A stretch of DNA of 63,087 nucleotides, taken from NCBI GenBank assembly GCA_025927475.1, contig JAICLL010000013.1, positions 1-63,087 on the forward strand. The letters run 5' to 3'. The stretch is from Pirellulales bacterium. Lineage in GTDB: Bacteria; Planctomycetota; Planctomycetia; Pirellulales; JAICIG01. Positions 16,239 to 24,207 of the stretch are shown in pieces (positions within the stretch are counted from its first letter, which is position 1; the number at the start of each line of letters is the position of its first letter). The position numbers and the translations under genes are program-made. Under the pieces are notes generated by a model. The model ran no database searches, had not been told where the DNA came from, and worked only from the letters and a program-made list of their open reading frames with translations.

Positions 16239-17285
16239 GTGTCTGGTCAAATCGCACCCTCCGACGTTCCCCCCGCCGCCCTCGGCTATCGTATGCCCGC
16301 CGAATGGGAGCCGCACGCGGCCACCTGGCTTTCGTGGCCGCACAATCGCGAGAGCTGGCCGGGGCAATTCGAGCCGGTGCCCGGCGTGTGGGCAGAGCTG
16401 GTGCGGACGCTCTGCGCGGTTGAACCGGTGCATATTCTCGCCGGTGGCGAGACGGTGATGGCCGAGGCGCTGCACTTGGTCGGACATCTGCCTCGCGTCA
16501 CGCTGTACGACATCCCGACCAACGACGCCTGGATTCGCGATCATGGTCCGACGTTTCTGGTCGGTCCTGCTGGTAAACCGCCGGCTCTGGTCGATTGGCA
16601 TTACAACGCCTGGGGCGGCAAGTATCCGCCGTTCGATCAAGATCAGCAGGCGGCCCGGCGGATCGCTGAAAAGCTCGGATATCGCCGGTTCGAGCCGCAG
16701 ATCGTGCTCGAAGGCGGTGCGATTGATGTCAACGGCACCGGCTCGCTGCTCACCACCGAACAATGTCTGCTCAATCCCAACCGCAACCCGCACCTGGGCC
16801 GCGCGGAACTAGAACAATACCTGGCCGATTACTGCGGCGCCCGACATGTGATTTGGCTGGGCGGCGGGATCGTGGGCGACGACACCGACGGGCATATCGA
16901 CGAGCTGGCCCGCTTTGTCTCGCCGCGCACCGTCGTCGCGGCACTGGAAGAAGATCCGGCAGATGCCAATCATGATCCGCTGCGCGACAACCTGCAGCGG
17001 CTGCGTGCCGCCGGCGATGAGCAGGGCCGCCCTTTGGAAATTGTCACCTTGCCAATGCCGCGCCCGCTCTATCACGGCGAGCATCGGCTGCCCGCCAGCT
17101 ATCTCAATTTTTACGTTGCCAATGCGTTGGTGGTGGTGCCGCAATTTGGCGACCGAGCTGACGCTGTGGCCATCGAGACGCTAGCCGAGTTATTTCCGGG
17201 CCGGCGGATTCGTGGCATCCGCGCTGTGGAACTGGCCTGGGGCTTGGGGGCGTTTCATTGCGTTACCCAGCAGCAACCGTTGTGA
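16239..17285 (+). CDS. aguA: agmatine deiminase
   Basis: 348 residues, usual family length. The N-terminal LGYRMPAEWEPHAATWLSWP and RDHGPTFLV are typical of the peptidyl-arginine-deiminase-like fold. GGAIDVNGTGSLLTTEQCLLNPNRNP, the central GDDTDGHIDELARFV and C-terminal GAFHCVTQQQP (catalytic cysteine) complete the active site. The enzyme converts agmatine to N-carbamoylputrescine and ammonia, the step before aguB. The start is a GTG at 16239; the first ATG in frame is 18 codons in and would remove the beginning of the domain. The start is directly after a heptamer repeat array with no Shine-Dalgarno sequence. Confidence 0.93.
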   Translation: MSGQIAPSDVPPAALGYRMPAEWEPHAATWLSWPHNRESWPGQFEPVPGVWAELVRTLCAVEPVHILAGGETVMAEALHLVGHLPRVTLYDIPTNDAWIRDHGPTFLVGPAGKPPALVDWHYNAWGGKYPPFDQDQQAARRIAEKLGYRRFEPQIVLEGGAIDVNGTGSLLTTEQCLLNPNRNPHLGRAELEQYLADYCGARHVIWLGGGIVGDDTDGHIDELARFVSPRTVVAALEEDPADANHDPLRDNLQRLRAAGDEQGRPLEIVTLPMPRPLYHGEHRLPASYLNFYVANALVVVPQFGDRADAVAIETLAELFPGRRIRGIRAVELAWGLGAFHCVTQQQPL

Positions 17286-17299
17286 GGGTCGGTGTCCGG

Positions 17300-18094
17300 T
17301 TAGTGTGATCCAGGAGGTGTTTGCGTTTCGCGTAACCGCGCCAACTCGGCTTCCAGCTCCGCCACACGTTTCCGCTGAGCTTCGACCTCCCGCTGTTCGT
17401 CCGCGGTTGCTTCCTCGGCCCGCCGCCTTGCTTCCTCGGCCCGCCGCGTTGCTTTTTCCACACGGTCCTTGGCATTTTCGGCCTTGCTCGCCTTCTCGGC
17501 CAATTCTTGCAGCGTGGGCAGGCGGTTCCCCGTTCGCAGGTCGGTCAGTCTCAGCAACGGTCCATCAATCGCCAACTGCAAGCCGAGCTCGTCGCTGACC
17601 ATCCTCTCTGCGTTGTCGAGCTTCAGCGGCACGTACGTTCCATGCTCCAGGCGAAAACCCTTCAGCCGAGGGCGCAGGAACACGCCCTCCGCATCGAATA
17701 GAAAATATTCGCGCACCCCAAGTTTTGCATAGAGTGAGGGTTTTTCGACTTGATCTTCGTACTGCGTCTTGGCCGAGGTTACCTCGAAAATTACCGCGGG
17801 CGGCACTCCCTCTTCCCAAAGTCGAAACGAGCGCCGAAGATGTTTGCCCACGACGCCCTTAGTCACCATGACATCGGGGGCGCGGCAAGCTGCCGGATTG
17901 CCTTGCTCGTAGTAGAAAAACATGTCGGAGGCCACGTGCACGTCATCGCGGCCCGCGAAAAAAAGCTTCAGCGCCTCATAGAGGTGGACCATGGCCACCA
18001 ATTGGAACTCGGTTTCCGCCATGGGCTCCCCGTCCGAGTCGGGATAAAGCGGGTCGATCGAAGTGCCTGGCAATGGTCCCGTCGAGATCGACAT
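17300..18094 (-). CDS. Uma2-family nuclease-like protein with C-terminal coiled coil
   Basis: 264 residues from the ATG at 18094, chosen because AAGGAG lies 7 bases upstream; an upstream ATG at 18115 is less likely. The first ~190 residues carry Uma2 (DUF820) marks of a PD-(D/E)xK fold: VHVASDMFFYY, CRAPDVMV with the catalytic Asp, and VIFEVTSAKT. The rest, EYFLFDAEGVFLRPRLKGF, is also typical. The final ~70 residues are a charged coiled coil rich in EEARRRAEEA-type repeats. Uma2 proteins are abundant in cyanobacteria and planctomycetes; their natural substrate is unknown. Confidence 0.8.
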   Translation of the reverse strand: MSISTGPLPGTSIDPLYPDSDGEPMAETEFQLVAMVHLYEALKLFFAGRDDVHVASDMFFYYEQGNPAACRAPDVMVTKGVVGKHLRRSFRLWEEGVPPAVIFEVTSAKTQYEDQVEKPSLYAKLGVREYFLFDAEGVFLRPRLKGFRLEHGTYVPLKLDNAERMVSDELGLQLAIDGPLLRLTDLRTGNRLPTLQELAEKASKAENAKDRVEKATRRAEEARRRAEEATADEQREVEAQRKRVAELEAELARLRETQTPPGSH

Positions 18095-18200
18095 GTTCGA
18101 ACTCCTTCGTTTCAAGCCTCCATGCCAGTATACGCCGGCCGTCAGGCTCAGGCACGGGGCATCGGCCGCACTCCGCAGGGCGGAATGATCGACTTCCTAA

Positions 18201-19097
18201 TTAGAGCTTCGGCATCACGTGGGCGCCGGGCGTCACTTTGTCGATGTTCGCCGGCACGTCGGCCTGGACATTGCCGAAGGCCCAGGCCAGGCCGCCCAGG
18301 AAAACCTTTTGGAAGTTGGCGTTTTCCCAGACGTCTTCGCGGTGACCCATCGATGTGTAGAACACACGGCCCTGGCCGTGCTTGCGGGCCCAGGTACACG
18401 GATATGGCGGGCGCTCGTAATCGGCGTCGTGCATGCCCTGTGTGTCTTGAATCAAGATCACGTGCAAATCGTCGGCGAAGTTTTTGAGCGAATACCATTC
18501 TTCCTGCGGAATTTCCAACGTTTTGCCGAGATCGGAGCAGCCGGGGAATTGGTCGTCGGCCACGGCCAGCCGGCCTTTTTGCTGGCCGCCGTGACGGATG
18601 AACTCGCCGCCCAGCATGGCGATATAGGGGTCGCGTTCGGCGGGCTTTTGCTCTTGGCTGCGTTCGCCGTGCGAGTGGAACGTGTCGGCGCCGCAGTGCG
18701 AGGCCAAAAAGCCTTTGCCCGAATGCACGGCTTCGATCAGCCGCTTTTTGCCCGCCGCCGACATGGGCGGTTGATGGTCGCCGCCGGGCTGCGTCAGGTC
18801 GCCGGTGGTGTAGAACAGGAAGGCGTCGTAGCCGGCCAGGTCGCTGTCGAAAACGCCGCCGTCCTTAGTGGCCGTGACTTCAAAGTTGTGCTGCTTGCCT
18901 AGTTCCGTCACCACGCGCTCGTTGAACGCCAGTTGATCGCCCTGGCGCTTGCAGGCCGAGTGTTCAAACCCCTGACTGCGGGTGAACATCAGCAATTTGC
19001 GCCGTTTATCGTCGGCCGCCCGGACCCAACTCAGCGGAAATTGCGTGAGACTCAACGCGGCTGCTCCCGAGGCAATCAACAGATCGCGGCGCTTCAT
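18201..19097 (-). CDS. ThuA-domain protein with secretion signal
   Basis: 298 residues. The N-terminal MKRRDLLIASGAAALSLTQF is a twin-arginine-like signal. The rest matches ThuA, a glutamine-amidotransferase-like fold seen in sugar-related enzymes. The matching parts are RKLLMFTRSQGFEH, YDAFLFYTTGDL, GKGFLASHCGADTFH and the C-terminal RVFYTSMGHREDVW. Planctomycetes have many secreted copies; a role in carbohydrate handling is expected but the substrate is unknown. It is a single gene; the neighbours (Uma2 and a GNAT enzyme) show no pathway link. Confidence 0.82.
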   Translation of the reverse strand: MKRRDLLIASGAAALSLTQFPLSWVRAADDKRRKLLMFTRSQGFEHSACKRQGDQLAFNERVVTELGKQHNFEVTATKDGGVFDSDLAGYDAFLFYTTGDLTQPGGDHQPPMSAAGKKRLIEAVHSGKGFLASHCGADTFHSHGERSQEQKPAERDPYIAMLGGEFIRHGGQQKGRLAVADDQFPGCSDLGKTLEIPQEEWYSLKNFADDLHVILIQDTQGMHDADYERPPYPCTWARKHGQGRVFYTSMGHREDVWENANFQKVFLGGLAWAFGNVQADVPANIDKVTPGAHVMPKL

Positions 19098-19172
19098 CGA
19101 CGGATTCTCCTAAACAACGGAATGCGGGGAAATGGTTTGCCAAAAATGATTCCCTAGAATAATCTGCGGGCA

Positions 19173-19718
19173 ATGCCGCCTGCAATCCTCGAAACCGCCC
19201 GCCTGATACTGCGCCCCTTTGTGCTGGACGACGCGGCGAATCTCTATCTGCTCAACAGCGACCCAGAAGTGCTGCGGTACACCGGCGACCAGCCGCCCGC
19301 CAGCATCGAGGCCGCGCGTCGGGGGCTGTTGGAGCGGCCGTTGGCCGATTACCGCCTCCACGGGTTCGGCCGCTCGGCGTGCGTGCTGAAAGCGACCGGC
19401 CAATTCATCGGCTTCGCGGGTCTGAAATACGTACCCGAGTTGTGCGAAGTCGATCTCGGCTATCGGCTGAGCCGCGAGTTTTGGGGGCAGGGGCTGGCCA
19501 CTGAGGCGGCTCGGGCCAGCGTGGCGCACGGCTTTAACGAGCTTGGTTTGCAACGAATCATCGGGCTGGTCGAGCCGCTGCACGTCGCGAGCGTGCGCAT
19601 TCTGCAAAAATGCGGGATGGAGTATGAACGCACGGTCGATTACCGCGGCGAGCCGGTGGCGCAATATGTTGTATCCAGGGGCACGAGCCGATTTGCAACG
19701 ATGCCTGCGGCGAAGTAG
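19173..19718 (+). CDS. GNAT acetyltransferase (RimJ/RimL-like)
   Basis: 181 residues. The start LETARLILRPF is the classical beginning of RimJ/RimL-type GNAT enzymes. The acetyl-CoA-binding motif follows as LSREFWGQGLATEAARASVAHGF, and VRILQKCGMEYE is the late conserved strand. It transfers an acetyl group from acetyl-CoA to an amino group, probably on a protein or small molecule; the acceptor cannot be read. The ATG is preceded by no clear Shine-Dalgarno sequence. Confidence 0.82.
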   Translation: MPPAILETARLILRPFVLDDAANLYLLNSDPEVLRYTGDQPPASIEAARRGLLERPLADYRLHGFGRSACVLKATGQFIGFAGLKYVPELCEVDLGYRLSREFWGQGLATEAARASVAHGFNELGLQRIIGLVEPLHVASVRILQKCGMEYERTVDYRGEPVAQYVVSRGTSRFATMPAAK

Positions 19719-19770
19719 GCTAGGGTCCGGCAACGGTTATCGCACTTACCACTTGGGGAGAACATTGAAA

Positions 19771-20940
19771 ATGCCCGCTCGGATCGTTTGCAGTTTCTTA
19801 CTAGGCTTATCGCTGCTTTTCCTCCGGCAGGCGGCGGCCGATGACGTCATCGCACGCATCAACGAACTGGGCGGCAAGGTGACATTCGACGACCAGCAGC
19901 AAGTGATCGAGGTGAACCTGGCCGAGCGACAAACCAACAACGACGACCTGAAGCTGATTGCGACGCTGGCCCATTTGCGCAAGCTGTATGTTTACGGGGC
20001 GAACATCAGCGACGCCGGGATCGCTCATCTCGCCGCGCTACCCGCGCTGGAAACGCTCACGGTCGAGAATACCGAAATCACCGACGAAGGCGCCAAGCAC
20101 CTGGCGCGCATTCGCAGCCTGAAATCGCTGAATCTACGCCGCTCGACCTATCTCTCCGACCTGGCGCTGGCCCCTCTGACCGAACTGCCCGACTTGGAAC
20201 GGTTGTATCTGCTCTATAACAATTTCAGCGACGCGGGACTGGAATCGATCAGCAAACTTTCCAAGCTGCGGGCTCTTGATTTGCGCGGCTGCGTACTCGT
20301 CACCGACGCGGGGCTGGAAAAACTTCGGCCGCTGGCCGGACTTGAGCAACTCATGCTTCGCAATCCGGCGGTCACCAACCTTGGCCTGCAGCACGTGGCC
20401 GCGCATCCCAAGCTCAAGGCCCTGAATCTGGAAGATCTGGCCATCGACAACAGCGGTCTCGAGCAGCTCAAGGGACTGACCAACCTGGTCGAACTGCACA
20501 TCATGCGGTGCTACGGGGTGGGCGATGCGGGGCTTTCGGTGCTGTCGGGCTTCAAAAAGCTCAAAAAGCTTTCGCTTCGCGACATTGCCATCAAGGGCAG
20601 CAGCCTGGCCGGTTTGAAAGACGCCCGTGGGCTTACCACGCTCAACCTCAGCGAGACGCAGGTCGATGATGCCGGGCTGGCGCACCTCAAGGGTCTGACC
20701 GCTCTGGAGCGGCTCGATTTCTGGCACACCAAGATTTCCGACCAGGGACTAAGCAATCTGGAGCATCTGACGAATCTCACGGACCTCAGTCTCGAAGATA
20801 CGGCGATCACCGATGCGGGCTTAAAGCATCTTTATGGTCTTGCCAAGCTGAAATCGCTTTCGTTGAAGCTCACCAAAGCCACGCCCGAGGGCATGAAGTC
20901 CCTGCGTGAGCATCTGCCGAACGTCGAGATCGAGCTCTAG
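19771..20940 (+). CDS. secreted leucine-rich-repeat protein
   Basis: 389 residues from the ATG at 19771, chosen because the signal peptide (ARIVCSFLLGLSLLFLRQ) starts there and GGGGAG lies upstream. After a ~60-residue head (INELGGKVTFDDQQ) there are about 12 LRR units of the L-x-x-L-x-L form. Many end in ITDAGL or similar: ISDAGIAHL, ITDEGAKHL, DDAGLAHL, ITDAGLKHL. The second LRR protein in this window (50469-52124) shares the head and the repeat style. The role is unknown; LRR proteins usually bind other proteins or surfaces. There is no sorting motif at the C-terminus. Confidence 0.85.
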   Translation: MPARIVCSFLLGLSLLFLRQAAADDVIARINELGGKVTFDDQQQVIEVNLAERQTNNDDLKLIATLAHLRKLYVYGANISDAGIAHLAALPALETLTVENTEITDEGAKHLARIRSLKSLNLRRSTYLSDLALAPLTELPDLERLYLLYNNFSDAGLESISKLSKLRALDLRGCVLVTDAGLEKLRPLAGLEQLMLRNPAVTNLGLQHVAAHPKLKALNLEDLAIDNSGLEQLKGLTNLVELHIMRCYGVGDAGLSVLSGFKKLKKLSLRDIAIKGSSLAGLKDARGLTTLNLSETQVDDAGLAHLKGLTALERLDFWHTKISDQGLSNLEHLTNLTDLSLEDTAITDAGLKHLYGLAKLKSLSLKLTKATPEGMKSLREHLPNVEIEL

Positions 20941-21011
20941 CGCTTTTTGCAGAGCGAAGACTTGGATCCTCGGCCGTATGCCCTACGGTGGGCTGCCCAC
21001 CATGAACACCG

Positions 21012-21185
21012 TCATCCGCCTTGCTTCAGCTTTTCCAGCTCAGACGAAACATTCTCGATCTCGCGCTCCAGGCGAGTGACGTCGGCGGGGTCGTCCATTT
21101 GCTTGCGCGCGCCGGCAAGCTGCTGCCGCAGTTTTTGCAGCCGCTGGTTCAAGAGGTCGATGCGTTTCTTGGCCTTCTTATCCAT
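21012..21185 (-). CDS. 57-residue coiled-coil protein
   Basis: A small gene read on the minus strand. It starts MDKKAKKRIDLLNQRLQ and ends VSSELEKLKQGG, with regular heptad leucines that predict one long coiled coil. Its ATG lies inside the final codons of the upstream membrane-protein gene (the two overlap by 8 bases), which suggests translational coupling. No domain is recognised. The high content of K, R, E and Q is typical of short structural or adaptor helices. Confidence 0.6.
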   Translation of the reverse strand: MDKKAKKRIDLLNQRLQKLRQQLAGARKQMDDPADVTRLEREIENVSSELEKLKQGG

Positions 21186-21654
21186 TGGTCGGCAGTTGGA
21201 CCGGAATAAACCGCAACACGCCCGAAATACAGACGACGATGATCGCCAGCGCCATGTTTACCGAGAGCCACAGCTTCGCGTTTTGCCGGATCTTGGCAAA
21301 CGCCGGGCTGCGCCCGGTCAGCGCGCTGGCCAAAAAGAAGATGATCAACGCCAAGATGAACTTCACGCCGAACAGCATCTGGTAAAGCCAGTTGTAGTCC
21401 GGCACGATGGTATGCGACTTCACTTTGGTAATAAAGTTGTACAAGCCGCTGACAATCAGAAACGCAATGGCGGCCATCACGAATTTCACCCACCGCGAGC
21501 GCACCTGTTCGTGCAACGCCTGGTGCTGCTCTTGGCTGAGCACGGCCACCGACGGAACCAGCGCCATCCGCAGGAAAATCGTCCCGCCCACCGCCGTGAT
21601 GGCCGAGAGCAGGTGCAGCCAGCGAAAGACAATGCCCAGCCAATCAAGTTGCAT
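21178..21654 (-). CDS. four-helix integral membrane protein (CopD/DUF2269-like)
   Basis: 158 residues with four transmembrane helices at about 9-28, 58-75, 90-110 and 130-149. The start WLGIVFRWLHLLSAITAVGG with a buried histidine resembles the CopD or DUF2269 families of heme- or copper-linked membrane proteins, but this is a resemblance only. The small coiled-coil gene overlaps its 3' end. Confidence 0.65.
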   Translation of the reverse strand: MQLDWLGIVFRWLHLLSAITAVGGTIFLRMALVPSVAVLSQEQHQALHEQVRSRWVKFVMAAIAFLIVSGLYNFITKVKSHTIVPDYNWLYQMLFGVKFILALIIFFLASALTGRSPAFAKIRQNAKLWLSVNMALAIIVVCISGVLRFIPVQLPTNG

Positions 21655-21812
21655 ATTCGTGAGTTCCTTTGCGAATGCCGTGCATGGTAAGTGGCGTGCA
21701 GCGGGCTGTCTAGGGCTCCGTCGAGCGAAGGAGGCGGCTACGGCACGCTTGCAGGCATTGTAAGTTTTGATGAAAATATCTGGAGCCAGTCGTCACATGA
21801 GCCTCAGCCCCC

Positions 21813-22661
21813 ATGAGCCTATTGGAAGATCCCAGTTGCCCCACCTCCGCGATGGATGCCGACGAAGCGCGGCTGCGCGCTCGCGCCCGGCGGCGAGCAT
21901 GGTTTTGTCCGGGCGCGGGGTGGGCATTGTTGGGGCGCGGTCGCTGGGCCAATGCCACCTTTTTCTTGTACTTAGTGCTGCTGGCCTCGCTGGCCTGGTT
22001 CATCGTCTCGATGGCTCGTTTCGCCTGGTGGCTGTCGCTCGCCGCACTCGTCCTCTTGGTGGTGGCCTGGAGCAGCGAGATCGCGGCGACCCGGCGGGCG
22101 GCGATCGAGCCGGCTCCGCCCGGCTGGCTTGCTCGGCGGTTTTGGACGGCCACGGCGCTGGTGTGGGTGACCTCGCTGGCCATTCCGGCGCTGTTGGCGC
22201 GTGAGTTTGGCTGGACCGTCGTCGGCGAAGGCATGTCGCCGGCCATCGACATCGGCGAGAGCGTCTTGTTTCGGCGGCGGATCGAACAAGGCCAGTTGCA
22301 TCAAGGGACGGTGGTGCTGTTTCGGCTTTCCCCACAAACGCGCGTCGGCGAGCCGGGCATGTTGCTGGCCGGGCGGCTGCTGGCCGTGCCCGACGACACC
22401 ATCTCCATCCGCAAAGACAAATATGTGGTCAATGGCGAGACCACCAATTACCCGGCCGAAAAGAATCTTACCGGGGCCGCGGTCGACGTGCCCAAATGGC
22501 CGCAGACCTTGAAAGTGCGCGAGGGCCGCTACTTTGTCGTGCAAGACACGCCGCGGCCGGGCCTCGACAGCCGCAGCACTTCGTGGATTCACGACCGCGA
22601 TTTGGTGAGCGCCCGGCTCATTCACGTCGGCCGCGGGCAGCTCTTGCAGCCGGTCGAGTGA
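21813..22661 (+). CDS. signal-peptidase-I-like (S26) membrane protein lacking the catalytic lysine
   Basis: 282 residues with three hydrophobic segments in the first 130 residues, then an S26-like domain. VGEGMSPAI (residues 137-145) holds the nucleophile serine position (S142). GRLLAVPDDTISIRKDKYVVNG aligns with the catalytic-lysine box and PGD segment. GRYFVVQDTPRPGLDSRS aligns with the box-E GDNRxxSxDSR region. At the position of the catalytic lysine (normally K-R before V-G-x-P-G-D) there is G187-R188, so the dyad appears broken. It may be an inactive relative or use a different base. It is a single gene. Confidence 0.72.
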   Translation: MSLLEDPSCPTSAMDADEARLRARARRRAWFCPGAGWALLGRGRWANATFFLYLVLLASLAWFIVSMARFAWWLSLAALVLLVVAWSSEIAATRRAAIEPAPPGWLARRFWTATALVWVTSLAIPALLAREFGWTVVGEGMSPAIDIGESVLFRRRIEQGQLHQGTVVLFRLSPQTRVGEPGMLLAGRLLAVPDDTISIRKDKYVVNGETTNYPAEKNLTGAAVDVPKWPQTLKVREGRYFVVQDTPRPGLDSRSTSWIHDRDLVSARLIHVGRGQLLQPVE

Positions 22662-22683
22662 ACGGCGATTGCGGCAATTACAC

Positions 22684-23253
22684 CTACACCGCGGCCGGCT
22701 GACGCTCGACCACAAGCTTGACCGAGGCGTGAGCGCGTTGAGCTTTCAAACACGTCTGCCGAAAGGTCTCGGGCCGCGGCACGCCTGAGATGCGAAAGGT
22801 TTCCACCGTGCCTTTGCGAAAGATGAGCTCGCCGGCGGGATACCATTCTTGTCCCGCCAGAATCTGCACGTCGATCGCATCGAACGCGTCGAGCGAGACG
22901 GCGGCGACTTCCTCGCCCGAGGCCCGCTCGACAATCACCCTGCGGTTGGTCAAACGATAGCGCCGCGCCCAGGGATTGGAAACGTAAATCCGCGGAATCG
23001 GGCCGAGCTTTGGCACAAAGATAAAGCACGGCAATATCATCAGGAAGTAAAGCGGCAAAATCAGCGGAATCGAGATCAGCGCGAGGATCTTGCCCAGGGT
23101 GAGATCGATGCCTGCCAGGCGGATGCCCGAGCGGTTGCCATACAACCGGCCGAAAAACCGCCCCTCGGCCCTGGCGGCCAGCGAGGGCCAGACGGTCATG
23201 ATGGTCACTTCGCCCAAGTCCGGCGGGGCGACGCCTGCGATCGCTTGTTTCAT
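22684..23253 (-). CDS. membrane protein with bacterial PH-like domain
   Basis: 189 residues with a hydrophobic hairpin at about 52-85 (GKILALISIPLILPLYFLM followed by IFVPKLG). A beta-rich C-terminal half of bPH2/YdbS type follows (RYRLTNRRVIVERASGEEV, then IDVQILAG). The fold assignment rests on the RLTNRRV pattern only. It is convergent with the S26-like gene on the plus strand, with only 22 bases between the stops. Confidence 0.6.
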   Translation of the reverse strand: MKQAIAGVAPPDLGEVTIMTVWPSLAARAEGRFFGRLYGNRSGIRLAGIDLTLGKILALISIPLILPLYFLMILPCFIFVPKLGPIPRIYVSNPWARRYRLTNRRVIVERASGEEVAAVSLDAFDAIDVQILAGQEWYPAGELIFRKGTVETFRISGVPRPETFRQTCLKAQRAHASVKLVVERQPAAV

Positions 23254-23378
23254 GGAAAGGAAGTTGGTCGCCTGATTTTCAGTAGGGAACGTGCTCGGTG
23301 GCGTTCCGCAAACACTATCAAACTGTGCGGCGAAATGCCAGGGGGCGCGGTTGATGCCGGGGCGCCTTGCGGATTACG

Positions 23379-24155
23379 ATGGATGGTATGGAAGAACATG
23401 AGACGGAACAGGCGCCCGCCGCCGCGACGCAGGACGCTCCGACCCGATCGTCGCCAGCCAACCGTTTTACGGCGGCGGTCGGCCCTTGGCTCGATCGGGC
23501 ATTGTTGAACGTGCGGGTGTGGCTGCCCGCCCTGCGCACGCCCGATCTGAAATCCCGGCAAGTCAAATATCGTGCCCGCGAGAGCCGCACCGCGATGACC
23601 TGGAAGATCGGCCTGCCGCGGCAATGCTGGCAGTGTGCGGCCACCGAGGGCTTGGTCAGCCGCAAATTTTCGCAAGAGATCCGCAGCTTTGAAGCGCCCA
23701 CCAACATTCTGGGCGGTACGTGGGGTGCGGCGGCGCTGTTGCTGCTGATCTGGATCTTCTTCGGCATCGCGTGGAGTCTGCGGCTGGCGCTGTTGATCGC
23801 CGCGGGCGGACTGGTGGCCCTTTGGATCAAAAGCTGGCAAGAGCGCGTCCGCGTGACGGTGTGGAGCTGCGCGGAGCATCTCGACGAGATGCCGTGCCCC
23901 GAAGCCGTGAGCTACGACGAAGATCTTTATCTCTATGTGCCCAGCGAGCAGTTGGCCGAAGTAGCGCGCGCCGAGCTGATTGCCTCGCGCAAAAAAGAGG
24001 GCAAACACCTGCCGGAGCCAAGGGCCGAAAAAGCGGCTGCCACGCGCGATCGCGAGCGGGCCGAGGATCGGGCCCCGCCGCCGCCTTCGCCGATCATCAC
24101 ACGGGATGAATTGCCGCCCTTGAAGCTCGCCGGCGATGAAGAGGAAACGCCGTAG
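23379..24155 (+). CDS. membrane protein with CxxC motif, unknown function
   Basis: About 258 residues. The frame also contains a TTG 12 bases earlier and another ATG at 23388; 23379 is a guess. Features are a CWQC motif near residue 85 and a hydrophobic helix pair at about 113-150 (AAALLLLIWIFFGIAW, LRLALLIAAGGLVALWI). A charged, proline-rich C-terminal tail follows. The cysteines could bind metal. The stop codon lies inside the inverted repeat at 24151-24187, which probably ends both this transcript and the converging flagellar operon. Confidence 0.55.
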   Translation: MDGMEEHETEQAPAAATQDAPTRSSPANRFTAAVGPWLDRALLNVRVWLPALRTPDLKSRQVKYRARESRTAMTWKIGLPRQCWQCAATEGLVSRKFSQEIRSFEAPTNILGGTWGAAALLLLIWIFFGIAWSLRLALLIAAGGLVALWIKSWQERVRVTVWSCAEHLDEMPCPEAVSYDEDLYLYVPSEQLAEVARAELIASRKKEGKHLPEPRAEKAAATRDRERAEDRAPPPPSPIITRDELPPLKLAGDEEETP

Positions 24156-24187
24156 GGTGGGCCGAGCGCAGGGAGTCCCACCCTACG
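24151..24187. terminator. perfect inverted repeat between convergent genes
   Basis: CGTAGGGTGGG (24151-24161) and CCCACCCTACG (24177-24187) are exact complements, 11 base pairs with a 15-base loop. It lies between the plus-strand gene that stops inside it and flgE on the minus strand, so it likely acts as a bidirectional terminator. It belongs to the same repeat family as 16158-16190. Confidence 0.65.
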
Positions 24188-24207
24188 ACCAACGGTTCAT
24201 GAGATCT

